64,000 nucleotides of DNA from Dendrophyllia cribrosa (Eukaryota; Cnidaria; Anthozoa; Scleractinia; Dendrophylliidae), in assembly GCA_024195265.1 (NCBI GenBank), contig JAJLRJ010000002.1, positions 16,378,764 through 16,442,763 of the forward strand, given 5' to 3'. Below are positions 36,403 to 48,739 of this stretch, piece after piece. A program made the translations under genes and the position numbers. Below the pieces are notes generated by a model, which saw only the letters and a program-made list of their open reading frames with translations, was not told where the DNA came from and did no database searches. Numbering within the stretch: position 1 is the stretch's first letter; each line of letters begins with the position of its first letter.

Positions 36403-38400
36403 GACCCGCTGTGTCTATTGTGGGAACTGGTCGAGAAGTAAAAATCGTTTTCAGTTCCGACGGCAATGGAACCAGCAGTGGGTTCAGCGCTCAGTTCAAT
36501 GTTCGCCAATGTAAGTAAATATTGAACTTCAGTGATGTTGCACTTGATGGATTAAAGGGATTAATCTCTCCACCAAAATAACAAAATTTCGCTTCCCTTA
36601 AGCCCCGGCTACACGTTCTAACATTGTTATGTAACATTTTGTGGTTCAATAATGTTAGAACGTGTAGCCGGCATGTTAGATGACGTTTGTCTAACATTTT
36701 TTGTTAGAAGAATGTTTTGATTTCGATCAAACACTTCTTCTAACAAAAAAATGTTATATAACAATGTTAGAACGTGTAGCCGGGGCTTTAGAGCAAAACA
36801 GTAGCAGTAGTTTAGAGATGAAGTGCAGGGGCCGTATTCACGAAAGCATCCTAAGCCCAAAGAGCCTCCTAAGATATAACTTAGGAGATAACTGGTATTC
36901 ACGAAGACCTCCTATTTTAAGACATGTCTTATTTTTTCTTCTAAACTTAGGACCTCCTAAATTTTTAAGACATGTCTTAACTGGTATTCACGAAGACCTC
37001 CTAACTTAAGATATGTCTTAATTTTTCTCCTAAACTTAGGAGGTCAAAATTGACCTCCTAACTTATTAAAACATCTCTTGACGGAGGCTAAATTCGATTG
37101 TTAACGAGTTTTACGTCGATTTTCAGCGTGATTATTGTGTATCACAATAGTTACCGTTTAGATAAACATTTTAAAGCATTATATTGCTAAGAAAAATTAA
37201 ATATTTTCTAGTGATGTCAAACAACACGGTTAGTTTTATATAGGCCTTCGTGTCATCTCTTTGCAGAGTTATATTTCCGTTTTTCGTGAAAATAAGCTCT
37301 TGTACAAGAAATATATCGAAGTAGACCCTATTAAAATGATGATGGATTTGTTTGTTGCTTTCGCTACTGACCATGAACGAAGATATTACACGGTTTTGCT
37401 TTCTTAAATTCGAGATGAAATAAAGATTATTGTATCGTCATTGTGATTACAACAACAATTTACACAATAGAAAATATTCATTCATGTAATTTTCATAACT
37501 TATTATTCACAAGATCGCGCCATATAAACTGTCTCTGATTGGTTTACTTTTACTAATCGATAACTGCCCGCGACCATTAAACTTAGGAGACTGCTAAGTT
37601 ACGCTTACCTTAGGATGGTCATGAGATATTGTTCGTGAATGGCACTTAGGACATATCTTAGGAAGCTCCTAAATTTTCTCTAAAGTTATATCTTAAGATA
37701 TATCTTAGGTAGGATATTGTGAATACGGCCCCAGGCCACAATCATCAGCCAGGACAGTTTCACTGGTGGATAAATCGTATAACATTGAAAATGTAATGTT
37801 GAAGTTATCCGGCCTTTCCTTATCTTAAGTTTGCTTTTGCAGTGATTTCGTTAAGTTGTTCTTTTTAAGTTACTCCTTTCAAATCGGCCTCGAAGTTAAT
37901 CCCTATCGGCCTAAAAAATAAGGTTCCTAATGCCATGGAAACAAACATTCTAACGATCTGCTACAAACATTTACTGGTCATATCTCCTTCAACCTGGAGT
38001 GCTAGCGCTCTTGCGTGCGTATCAACTGTTTGGTGTTATTTTTTTCCGTCTTCTATCCCTGTTTAAACCAGTTTGCCATCTTATTCCTTTTTTTCCATAA
38101 AAATAAAAATACAACAACAATATATTTGAGTGTTTTACCATTGTAGACACTAGACAAAATAAAATTTAAACCTATATAAGAACACTACTAGCTACTCAAT
38201 TTTAACCGTGATTTTCAGATATGGACTCCCTTGATCAAGTTTGCTGTAAAATAACATTACTCTGACAGCCCGGCCAATAATCCTCAGTTTGAGGAATGGC
38301 CTTATTGGAAAATAAATATGTGTTTTTATTTTCAGATCGTCCTTGGCGTCCTTGGCGCCGCATCAGGCCCAGATACAAGTACAGGCGGTACAGGGGGTGA
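30261..38400 (+). CDS. Gene B: tandem duplicate of gene A
   Basis: Exons 30261-30287, candidate 30520-30547, 33739-34104, 35564-35717, 35948-36510, 38336-38400; about 400 residues. All splice sites and phases match gene A. Differences: the Ly6 exon has nine amino-acid changes (for example Leu to Ser after the first Cys pair, Glu-Ile to Arg-Leu before 'CDSFC'); the CUB first half is identical; the CUB second half has two changes plus four Arg-Pro units fewer; the tail is four residues shorter. No stop or frameshift, so both copies look functional. The region after the CUB exon differs in transposon content. Confidence 0.85.
31563..31735. mobile_element. MULE-type MITE, intact, 9-bp target duplication
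   Basis: Ends TAGACTGCAAAACAGTC and GACTGTTTTGCAGTCTA are inverted repeats. CTAGCGCAC is repeated on both sides (31554-31562, 31736-31744). A 9-bp duplication fits Mutator-like elements. A second insertion of the family at 41744 has a different 9-bp duplication. Confidence 0.85.
32850..33030 (+). mobile_element. tRNA-derived SINE, copy B
   Basis: Copy of the SINE at 12415-12600, with A-box-like 'tggcgccgtagtg' and B-box 'GGTTCAATCC'. Confidence 0.6.
33055..33686. mobile_element. 'taactcgaac' transposon remnant, copy B
   Basis: As 12610-13264, with fewer internal units on the left. The right end reads 'gagttatcggggttctactg'. Confidence 0.5.
35061..35293. mobile_element. MITE with 75-bp arms, copy B
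   Basis: Same element and flanking TA as 14643-14875; the surrounding 1.5 kb shows very few differences from copy A. Confidence 0.8.
36601..36787. mobile_element. MITE with TTA target duplication, copy B
   Basis: Same insertion as 16209-16395; TTA at 36598-36600 and 36788-36790. Confidence 0.85.
36828..37732. mobile_element. Single 0.9-kb MITE with 'ggccgtattcacgaa' ends, copy B
   Basis: One copy with both inverted ends ('ggggccgtattcacgaa' and 'gaatacggcccc'). Its internal sequence matches the reverse of the second arm of the palindrome at 16651-18505, including 'ccaaagagcctcctaagata'. The 240-bp repeat that lies left of the palindrome in copy A is absent here. Confidence 0.8.
37733..38335 (+). 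other. Gene B last intron, 3' part
   Basis: Counterpart of 18506-19098, with minor base and length differences; ends in 'tttttattttcag'. Confidence 0.5.
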
Positions 38401-38564
38401 AATGTCAATGGCAAGACAAAGAAAAGTTTTCAACTTTTGAGATTCTGACATTTAATCAGCTTGTATAAATTTTAATAGGGACTCAATTCCGTTAGCCTGA
38501 GAAAACGAAAATTATCGAGTAACATAATCGAGTCCCAACTGCGCTCTCTATTGAAAAAAAAGGA

Positions 38565-38830
38565 CGCCTACGTCTTTTTTAATCGGTTTTAACCCTTTCG
38601 CTCCCAAAGTCAATGATGGAGACATGTAGTATGGTTCTAAGTTTTGAGTCTGTCAATGAAATCCTATGATGTGACCATTCAAATAAAACCTCTTCGGCAG
38701 TAGTTTTGCATGGTACCATTTGTTTTTTAATATTTTACAAAATGAAATTTTGGGTTTTTCTTCAATTTTGATTTTAGCACTCTTGGGAGTTGGAGCTAGG
38801 GTTAAACAGAAAATTAGTTTGGAGCCAGTG
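38565..38830. mobile_element. MITE-like 'aaccctttcgctcccaa' element, copy B
   Basis: Single-unit version of 19541-19850, without the internal 90-bp tandem duplication. Confidence 0.6.
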
Positions 38831-38889
38831 ACTTAAGTGGTTTCAAAACCTTTGTAGCGATCAGTTATCCAGCAGTAATGAATGTCCTG

Positions 38890-39173
38890 TGCTATAGCCA
38901 CAACCTCGGACAAAACTTTTGAGACAGCTCCATCTGTTTCACAATCATTTGCGCCATAAATCGCCATCAACAAACTTAAACAAACTGCCCCCTCGCCACC
39001 CCCCTGTGCAATGTTGACCCATACAAACTCTGTGACCCCCAAAGCAACATTGGAAGAAGGGAGAAGGAGGGCGGACAGTTATATGTTGATGTTGAGGTTT
39101 AATTCCAGGGCAATAGAGAAATGTGAGCGTAGTTTCAGTTTGTGTCAAATAGTTTTGTCCGAGGTTGTAGCTT
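38890..39173. mobile_element. MITE with 'acaacctcggacaaaa' ends, copy B
   Basis: Counterpart of 19925-20208, apparently unchanged; a further copy lies at 45600-45883. Confidence 0.6.
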
Positions 39174-39870
39174 CTCACTTCGGTAGGTTTTCTTAGGCTG
39201 GCGTTTTGGTTGGAGTAAAGAATAATTCTTTGAAGTAAGTTGCTCTCGACGAAATTTGATAGATAATGCTTGCTGTTAAAGCCTAGGTTTTTTGCTTAAT
39301 GTTTGGCAAATTCCATACGTTAATGATTACGTTTTTTTTTCATTGAACGTGAAATTTGTAATGGATATAATAACAATAAAAAAGTTTCGTCAAGATTTGT
39401 TTTATTTGTGTCAGTTGTGTCTAATTTGTGCATTTTTTAGGTTTAATTTTGTTTAATTTTGCCGAAACAAAAATAAAAATAAAATCAAGTTAAAAACAAA
39501 TATACATCTTAACATCTCATCCCTTTTTGAAGTATAATTATAGTTATTGAATTGAGTGGGATTACAATTCAGGGAGTATTCAAATTTGAAATAACGAACA
39601 CAATTATCCTTTGAATTGTCCGACACGAAGTCCAGTTACTAATTAATTGCATAAACAACAAAATTCGAGGGTAAACTAAAAACGTCAGCGATATTTTCTA
39701 TCACTGTTTGAAACAAGTAAAGAAAGAGCAAAAAAAAGACACATTTAATGGCTGCAACAAGAGACTGGGTATTGACATTGTGACGGGTAAAATGAAGAAA
39801 CAAGAATACCTGTTCCAAAAATACTGCCGATCTGTCGATCAATTTTAAATTGACTAGTTGCAAGGCTTAC

Positions 39871-39921
39871 CGTCAAAGAAATCATAATGGTATTCTTTCG
39901 ATTAATTCGTTTGCTCCCCAT
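39871..39921 (-). CDS. Orphan first exon, minus strand (copy B)
   Basis: Same exon, donor and upstream TATA-like box (40002-40014) as at 20910-20960. No base change was seen in the coding part, so the feature has survived duplication. Confidence 0.45.
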
Positions 39922-40502
39922 ACTTTCGTCGCTAGATAAATTTTCGTTGTTTACCAGTACGGCTACTGCATTATTTTGATGAAGTAAATTTATTATTGTC
40001 ACAATATAATAGCCTTTGCTACTTGAGTTTACCTATACTCACAAAAACATAACTACAAATATCGCATCCCACTTAAAAATACTTATTTGACGATAAGGCT
40101 TTCGCTTCTCAATATCGGTGGTTGCCGAAAACATTTTATGCACGGATCATAGACATTTAATTTTGTCGTTTTCATTTTGATCATTCGAAGTTTGTAGGTG
40201 AATAGAGAATAACGTGACCTAAATCTTCTAATAGCGAGTCTCCTGCCATTGTGAATTTTAATAAATTTTTAGGGCATTACGGCTGATTGGGGAAATTTAT
40301 AAAGTTAAAGGGATAGTATCACGAGGTTCCACGCGCGGCACTGTTCACTATTCTTGTACCGGAATTTTGGACATATCACTGTTAAAAGTGATTAAGTGAT
40401 TAAGCGTACAATCTAAATTTTTAACGTCGTCTGTGATCTTCATAAGTAAAGGTTTTGCAATACATAAATATTTAAAAAAAAGATCGAACGACGTTTGAAA
40501 TA

Positions 40503-40825
40503 TAAGCGGTCAAAACATTCCATAGGTCTCACAAATTATCATTAAATTACCACAGAAAGTTTCCTCAGACTTAAATTATTACTCCCTGAAAATAGCTCTG
40601 ACTAACTCCTCGGCAGTAAAGAGATCGAGCTTTTCATTCAAATGCAGTTTTTCTTGATGTTTTCACTCTTTTTAAACTGCACTTGAATGATAAGCTCGAT
40701 CGCTTTATTGCCGAGGAATTAGTCAGAGCTATTTGCAGGGAGTAATATTAAATTTCAGTCTGAGGAAACTTTCTGTGGTAATTTAATGATAATTTGTGAG
40801 ACCTATGAAATGTTTTGACCGCTTA
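40503..40825. repeat. Near-perfect hairpin, copy B
   Basis: Counterpart of 21541-21863. Confidence 0.8.
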
Positions 40826-41743
40826 TCTGTATATTATACATGAAAAAATCACGTGTTAAAAATGTTTTAGCGATTTATTCAAAATCAAACAATTTAATAT
40901 GTTTAAAATTTTACCATTTAGTGTGCTACACTGTGTAGATTGTAGCGCATTTATTCGCTTGTCGCGGGTAGCCCCAAAATCGAAAGATATTTAGGAAAAA
41001 CTGTTTTTCGCCATATTTTTTTACCGTTGCAAAAGAAACGAGCCCAACATCTGGTATCAAATTCAATTTCATTGAGCTAAAGTAAGATTATGTATAAGCG
41101 CATTCAAATAGGGAAGTGTGGCCCAAAAAAAAACTACTTGGAGCTACCTTAAAAAATTCGAAGATAATCGTCCTCGCACCCATGTTGCAAGGCATCAACT
41201 TTTAGCGCAACATTGTTGCGCTAAAAATCGTCGTTACGAATCGTCCCGTGTAACATCACCTTTGTAAGAGATTACTAATTAATTATTTTAAAAACTTCAG
41301 AAATGTACAGTACATGTGAAAAGAAATATTAAGTAAAACAGCAACGCAATCAAAATCATTATGATTAACCTTTTTATTATAATTTTTAACAACTGTTACA
41401 CATTTTAAACATCCAAAAAAAAAATTGACAACGACTGTCATTATCAATACAAAGCCGTCCTGAAAATTGATTGAAATCTAGATTTCAATTTAATTATTAT
41501 AAGCACTTCCTATAACTTGCGTTTCAACTGTGTCACTCAAAATAAGGAGATCGCATCTAAGGCTTTACTGAGCTCCTCCGCAGCTCATCTAAATTCCACT
41601 GCTGATGAAATGCTATTGAGGCATAGACATAATGTCAAACAAAGATAATTGTTATTATTATATATGAAACATTTCATAACCTTTTTAACCACAAATTTCC
41701 TTATCTTATAAACGAATGAGGCATATCGGTTTTGAGATGTGCC

Positions 41744-41974
41744 TAGACTGCAAAACAATCGGTTTTTTCCTCTTAAAGCCATGCGATGTTCGAAGCAAGA
41801 GGCGCGAAGCGCCGAGACACGCGTGAAGAGGCGCGAAGGGCCGATCCGCGCGCGAGCCTCACGCGCCCGCAGCGAGGAAGCGTCCCTCCCCAGTCTCACT
41901 CCACGTATCCACACTCGCTCCAGATCTTTTCGGTCGGAAGACTCGCGCAAAAATACGGACTGTTTTGCAGTCTA
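41744..41974. mobile_element. MULE-type MITE, 231 bp, 9-bp target duplication
   Basis: Ends TAGACTGCAAAAC and GTTTTGCAGTCTA. AGATGTGCC is repeated at 41735-41743 and 41975-41983. The interior has 'ttcgaagcaagaggcgcgaa' and 'cgtatccacactcgctcca', related to the family at 31563 in the opposite orientation. Apparent open frames here are not genes. Confidence 0.85.
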
Positions 41975-42028
41975 AGATGTGCCGAGGAGATATGGGAGTT
42001 ACAAAGTACGTACTACATAATATTCACT

Positions 42029-43028
42029 TTAAAAGTCATCTAGCAAAACATGATACGTAGCATCGAACCCTGGTCTGGTGATGATGCGGTCAGATTTAAA
42101 AATAATGGCTATCTCCTCCCCAGTTCCTGGGATGTACAGGTATGGAAATCCAAAGAAGCCTCTCATTCGGTACTTTTTCTTGTAACCATCCTTATCGCTG
42201 TCATCGTCATCGTCATCGTCATCATCATCGTCGTCATCGTCATCATCACAATCATCGTCGTCATCATCGTTGCCTTTGTACCAGCCATGACGATTGTATA
42301 CACCACTCAAACGATGCAACACCCGCCAACCCTGAACGATTTCAACGTAATCATGGCTGCAAAAGATAAACACCATAGAACAATTGGCATACGGGAATCG
42401 GGTTAGTTGGCGCCCATAAACTTTGGAACAACCTACCAGAACATTCATGCAAAGCGTACAAATAGTTTAAGTCTTTCTTTCTGCAGCAAGTTTGATTCTT
42501 TTACAGCAATCTTAAGCTTAATCAGATGGTTACTTATACCATAACAATAAGCAACTTGTAGCTGAAAGTGTTATGAGCTTTTGAATCATTTTGTTGTAGC
42601 CAATTAAATTTACTAAATTACTAATGACTAATTACTTATTTACTAACTCTGAGCTAATACCAAATTTCAACGCTTATAAGTTTAAAAATTCGTCATAGGA
42701 AGTTTTGCTCAGACTCACGACGAGCTTTAATGGAATGTTCACACTTAAGAATTTCAATTATAGGGAGCTTGATCCTGACATGAAGACAATTAACGTTGAA
42801 GAGTTTCTATATTTATTAGTTTTAGAATTTGTAGCAAGTATTGAATGAAATGCAGAATAAAATCAACTTACCACCGTTCAGTATCAAAAGTTAAAAAGTT
42901 CAGTATCAGGACGGATCCTCGAGAAACGGTAATTGACCACCTACACTGAGCGTTGTTTGGATAATTGGCAGGGAAACCAGGAGATGAGAAGTTCCCAGAT
43001 AAGCCAGGCAATGGACCTCCACAGATTG
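42029..43028 (-). CDS. Gene 4 CUB exons, left copy (probable assembly duplicate of 48740-49740)
   Basis: Minus-strand exons 43028-42872 and 42356-42029 have the same content as 49740-49584 and 49067-48740. Only two one-base indels separate the two 6.2-kb segments, one in the intron just upstream of the second exon. This copy ends about 50 bases before the N gap, so any 5' exons would lie in or beyond the gap. See the entry at 48740 for the protein. Confidence 0.7.
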
Positions 43029-43079
43029 CTAATCAAATAAAAGTGTCACGATTAATACACAACCTAGGTTAATTCCTGA

Positions 43080-43579
43080 NNNNNNNNNNNNNNNNNNNNN
43101 NNNNNNNNNNNNNNNNNNNNNNNNNNNNNNNNNNNNNNNNNNNNNNNNNNNNNNNNNNNNNNNNNNNNNNNNNNNNNNNNNNNNNNNNNNNNNNNNNNNN
43201 NNNNNNNNNNNNNNNNNNNNNNNNNNNNNNNNNNNNNNNNNNNNNNNNNNNNNNNNNNNNNNNNNNNNNNNNNNNNNNNNNNNNNNNNNNNNNNNNNNNN
43301 NNNNNNNNNNNNNNNNNNNNNNNNNNNNNNNNNNNNNNNNNNNNNNNNNNNNNNNNNNNNNNNNNNNNNNNNNNNNNNNNNNNNNNNNNNNNNNNNNNNN
43401 NNNNNNNNNNNNNNNNNNNNNNNNNNNNNNNNNNNNNNNNNNNNNNNNNNNNNNNNNNNNNNNNNNNNNNNNNNNNNNNNNNNNNNNNNNNNNNNNNNNN
43501 NNNNNNNNNNNNNNNNNNNNNNNNNNNNNNNNNNNNNNNNNNNNNNNNNNNNNNNNNNNNNNNNNNNNNNNNNNNNNNN
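43080..43579. other. Assembly gap of exactly 500 N
   Basis: A round-number run of N is normally a placeholder for a gap of unknown size. The sequence before it (36870-43079) is repeated after it (43580-49791). Confidence 0.98.
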
Positions 43580-44442
43580 TAAGATATAACTTAGGAGATA
43601 ACTGGTATTCACGAAGACCTCCTATTTTAAGACATGTCTTATTTTTTCTTCTAAACTTAGGACCTCCTAAATTTTTAAGACATGTCTTAACTGGTATTCA
43701 CGAAGACCTCCTAACTTAAGATATGTCTTAATTTTTCTCCTAAACTTAGGAGGTCAAAATTGACCTCCTAACTTATTAAAACATCTCTTGACGGAGGCTA
43801 AATTCGATTGTTAACGAGTTTTACGTCGATTTTCAGCGTGATTATTGTGTATCACAATAGTTACCGTTTAGATAAACATTTTAAAGCATTATATTGCTAA
43901 GAAAAATTAAATATTTTCTAGTGATGTCAAACAACACGGTTAGTTTTATATAGGCCTTCGTGTCATCTCTTTGCAGAGTTATATTTCCGTTTTTCGTGAA
44001 AATAAGCTCTTGTACAAGAAATATATCGAAGTAGACCCTATTAAAATGATGATGGATTTGTTTGTTGCTTTCGCTACTGACCATGAACGAAGATATTACA
44101 CGGTTTTGCTTTCTTAAATTCGAGATGAAATAAAGATTATTGTATCGTCATTGTGATTACAACAACAATTTACACAATAGAAAATATTCATTCATGTAAT
44201 TTTCATAACTTATTATTCACAAGATCGCGCCATATAAACTGTCTCTGATTGGTTTACTTTTACTAATCGATAACTGCCCGCGACCATTAAACTTAGGAGA
44301 CTGCTAAGTTACGCTTACCTTAGGATGGTCATGAGATATTGTTCGTGAATGGCACTTAGGACATATCTTAGGAAGCTCCTAAATTTTCTCTAAAGTTATA
44401 TCTTAAGATATATCTTAGGTAGGATATTGTGAATACGGCCCC
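43580..44442. mobile_element. 0.9-kb MITE, truncated by the gap
   Basis: Copy of 36870-37732; its first 40 or so bases fall in the N run. Its palindromic relatives could explain why the assembly broke here. Confidence 0.75.
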
Positions 44443-45045
44443 AGGCCACAATCATCAGCCAGGACAGTTTCACTGGTGGATAAATCGTATAACATTGAAA
44501 ATGTAATGTTGAAGTTATCCGGCCTTTCCTTATCTTAAGTTTGCTTTTGCAGTGATTTCGTTAAGTTGTTCTTTTTAAGTTACTCCTTTCAAATCGGCCT
44601 CGAAGTTAATCCCTATCGGCCTAAAAAATAAGGTTCCTAATGCCATGGAAACAAACATTCTAACGATCTGCTACAAACATTTACTGGTCATATCTCCTTC
44701 AACCTGGAGTGCTAGCGCTCTTGCGTGCGTATCAACTGTTTGGTGTTATTTTTTTCCGTCTTCTATCCCTGTTTAAACCAGTTTGCCATCTTATTCCTTT
44801 TTTTCCATAAAAATAAAAATACAACAACAATATATTTGAGTGTTTTACCATTGTAGACACTAGACAAAATAAAATTTAAACCTATATAAGAACACTACTA
44901 GCTACTCAATTTTAACCGTGATTTTCAGATATGGACTCCCTTGATCAAGTTTGCTGTAAAATAACATTACTCTGACAGCCCGGCCAATAATCCTCAGTTT
45001 GAGGAATGGCCTTATTGGAAAATAAATATGTGTTTTTATTTTCAG

Positions 45046-45110
45046 ATCGTCCTTGGCGTCCTTGGCGCCGCATCAGGCCCAGATACAAGTACAGGCGGTA
45101 CAGGGGGTGA
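45046..45110 (+). CDS. Repeat of gene B last exon (assembly duplicate)
   Basis: Identical to 38336-38400, with the same 'tttttattttcag' acceptor and TGA. The exons upstream of it are not present on this side of the gap, so it should not be counted as a separate gene. Confidence 0.7.
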
Positions 45111-46580
45111 AATGTCAATGGCAAGACAAAGAAAAGTTTTCAACTTTTGAGATTCTGACATTTAATCAGCTTGTATAAATTTTAATAGGGACTCAATTCC
45201 GTTAGCCTGAGAAAACGAAAATTATCGAGTAACATAATCGAGTCCCAACTGCGCTCTCTATTGAAAAAAAAGGACGCCTACGTCTTTTTTAATCGGTTTT
45301 AACCCTTTCGCTCCCAAAGTCAATGATGGAGACATGTAGTATGGTTCTAAGTTTTGAGTCTGTCAATGAAATCCTATGATGTGACCATTCAAATAAAACC
45401 TCTTCGGCAGTAGTTTTGCATGGTACCATTTGTTTTTTAATATTTTACAAAATGAAATTTTGGGTTTTTCTTCAATTTTGATTTTAGCACTCTTGGGAGT
45501 TGGAGCTAGGGTTAAACAGAAAATTAGTTTGGAGCCAGTGACTTAAGTGGTTTCAAAACCTTTGTAGCGATCAGTTATCCAGCAGTAATGAATGTCCTGT
45601 GCTATAGCCACAACCTCGGACAAAACTTTTGAGACAGCTCCATCTGTTTCACAATCATTTGCGCCATAAATCGCCATCAACAAACTTAAACAAACTGCCC
45701 CCTCGCCACCCCCCTGTGCAATGTTGACCCATACAAACTCTGTGACCCCCAAAGCAACATTGGAAGAAGGGAGAAGGAGGGCGGACAGTTATATGTTGAT
45801 GTTGAGGTTTAATTCCAGGGCAATAGAGAAATGTGAGCGTAGTTTCAGTTTGTGTCAAATAGTTTTGTCCGAGGTTGTAGCTTCTCACTTCGGTAGGTTT
45901 TCTTAGGCTGGCGTTTTGGTTGGAGTAAAGAATAATTCTTTGAAGTAAGTTGCTCTCGACGAAATTTGATAGATAATGCTTGCTGTTAAAGCCTAGGTTT
46001 TTTGCTTAATGTTTGGCAAATTCCATACGTTAATGATTACGTTTTTTTTTCATTGAACGTGAAATTTGTAATGGATATAATAACAATAAAAAAGTTTCGT
46101 CAAGATTTGTTTTATTTGTGTCAGTTGTGTCTAATTTGTGCATTTTTTAGGTTTAATTTTGTTTAATTTTGCCGAAACAAAAATAAAAATAAAATCAAGT
46201 TAAAAACAAATATACATCTTAACATCTCATCCCTTTTTGAAGTATAATTATAGTTATTGAATTGAGTGGGATTACAATTCAGGGAGTATTCAAATTTGAA
46301 ATAACGAACACAATTATCCTTTGAATTGTCCGACACGAAGTCCAGTTACTAATTAATTGCATAAACAACAAAATTCGAGGGTAAACTAAAAACGTCAGCG
46401 ATATTTTCTATCACTGTTTGAAACAAGTAAAGAAAGAGCAAAAAAAAGACACATTTAATGGCTGCAACAAGAGACTGGGTATTGACATTGTGACGGGTAA
46501 AATGAAGAAACAAGAATACCTGTTCCAAAAATACTGCCGATCTGTCGATCAATTTTAAATTGACTAGTTGCAAGGCTTAC

Positions 46581-46631
46581 CGTCAAAGAAATCATAATGG
46601 TATTCTTTCGATTAATTCGTTTGCTCCCCAT
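46581..46631 (-). CDS. Orphan first exon, minus strand (assembly duplicate)
   Basis: Identical to 39871-39921, in the segment repeated across the gap. It points away from gene 4, whose stop codon lies about 2.1 kb to the right, so it cannot be gene 4's own first exon. Confidence 0.45.
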
Positions 46632-47212
46632 ACTTTCGTCGCTAGATAAATTTTCGTTGTTTACCAGTACGGCTACTGCATTATTTTGATGAAGTAAATT
46701 TATTATTGTCACAATATAATAGCCTTTGCTACTTGAGTTTACCTATACTCACAAAAACATAACTACAAATATCGCATCCCACTTAAAAATACTTATTTGA
46801 CGATAAGGCTTTCGCTTCTCAATATCGGTGGTTGCCGAAAACATTTTATGCACGGATCATAGACATTTAATTTTGTCGTTTTCATTTTGATCATTCGAAG
46901 TTTGTAGGTGAATAGAGAATAACGTGACCTAAATCTTCTAATAGCGAGTCTCCTGCCATTGTGAATTTTAATAAATTTTTAGGGCATTACGGCTGATTGG
47001 GGAAATTTATAAAGTTAAAGGGATAGTATCACGAGGTTCCACGCGCGGCACTGTTCACTATTCTTGTACCGGAATTTTGGACATATCACTGTTAAAAGTG
47101 ATTAAGTGATTAAGCGTACAATCTAAATTTTTAACGTCGTCTGTGATCTTCATAAGTAAAGGTTTTGCAATACATAAATATTTAAAAAAAAGATCGAACG
47201 ACGTTTGAAATA

Positions 47213-47535
47213 TAAGCGGTCAAAACATTCCATAGGTCTCACAAATTATCATTAAATTACCACAGAAAGTTTCCTCAGACTTAAATTATTACTCCCTGAA
47301 AATAGCTCTGACTAACTCCTCGGCAGTAAAGAGATCGAGCTTTTCATTCAAATGCAGTTTTTCTTGATGTTTTCACTCTTTTTAAACTGCACTTGAATGA
47401 TAAGCTCGATCGCTTTATTGCCGAGGAATTAGTCAGAGCTATTTGCAGGGAGTAATATTAAATTTCAGTCTGAGGAAACTTTCTGTGGTAATTTAATGAT
47501 AATTTGTGAGACCTATGAAATGTTTTGACCGCTTA
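47213..47535. repeat. Near-perfect hairpin, third appearance
   Basis: Identical to 40503-40825. Confidence 0.8.
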
Positions 47536-48453
47536 TCTGTATATTATACATGAAAAAATCACGTGTTAAAAATGTTTTAGCGATTTATTCAAAATCAAAC
47601 AATTTAATATGTTTAAAATTTTACCATTTAGTGTGCTACACTGTGTAGATTGTAGCGCATTTATTCGCTTGTCGCGGGTAGCCCCAAAATCGAAAGATAT
47701 TTAGGAAAAACTGTTTTTCGCCATATTTTTTTACCGTTGCAAAAGAAACGAGCCCAACATCTGGTATCAAATTCAATTTCATTGAGCTAAAGTAAGATTA
47801 TGTATAAGCGCATTCAAATAGGGAAGTGTGGCCCAAAAAAAAACTACTTGGAGCTACCTTAAAAAATTCGAAGATAATCGTCCTCGCACCCATGTTGCAA
47901 GGCATCAACTTTTAGCGCAACATTGTTGCGCTAAAAATCGTCGTTACGAATCGTCCCGTGTAACATCACCTTTGTAAGAGATTACTAATTAATTATTTTA
48001 AAAACTTCAGAAATGTACAGTACATGTGAAAAGAAATATTAAGTAAAACAGCAACGCAATCAAAATCATTATGATTAACCTTTTTATTATAATTTTTAAC
48101 AACTGTTACACATTTTAAACATCCAAAAAAAAAATTGACAACGACTGTCATTATCAATACAAAGCCGTCCTGAAAATTGATTGAAATCTAGATTTCAATT
48201 TAATTATTATAAGCACTTCCTATAACTTGCGTTTCAACTGTGTCACTCAAAATAAGGAGATCGCATCTAAGGCTTTACTGAGCTCCTCCGCAGCTCATCT
48301 AAATTCCACTGCTGATGAAATGCTATTGAGGCATAGACATAATGTCAAACAAAGATAATTGTTATTATTATATATGAAACATTTCATAACCTTTTTAACC
48401 ACAAATTTCCTTATCTTATAAACGAATGAGGCATATCGGTTTTGAGATGTGCC

Positions 48454-48684
48454 TAGACTGCAAAACAATCGGTTTTTTCCTCTTAAAGCCATGCGATGTT
48501 CGAAGCAAGAGGCGCGAAGCGCCGAGACACGCGTGAAGAGGCGCGAAGGGCCGATCCGCGCGCGAGCCTCACGCGCCCGCAGCGAGGAAGCGTCCCTCCC
48601 CAGTCTCACTCCACGTATCCACACTCGCTCCAGATCTTTTCGGTCGGAAGACTCGCGCAAAAATACGGACTGTTTTGCAGTCTA
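48454..48684. mobile_element. MULE-type MITE (assembly duplicate)
   Basis: Identical to 41744-41974, with the same AGATGTGCC duplication. Confidence 0.8.
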
Positions 48685-48739
48685 AGATGTGCCGAGGAAG
48701 ATATGGGAGTTACAAAGTACGTACTACATAATATTCACT

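Larger units (their letters stand above)
22486..41453. repeat. Tandem segmental duplication, copy B
   Basis: Matches 3823-22488 throughout. Starts inside the LINE. Ends where 'atcaatacaaa' continues into unique sequence 'gccgtcctg'. Differs from copy A by insertions at 23175-24811 and 27763-27929, loss of one palindrome arm, and patchy base changes. Confidence 0.9.

Noticed and set aside
42050..42406. Plus-strand Val/Ile-rich frame resembling a membrane segment (also 48761-49177 and 53597-54082)
   Set aside because: Antisense of poly-Asp in the minus-strand CUB exons; the CUB motifs are on the minus strand.
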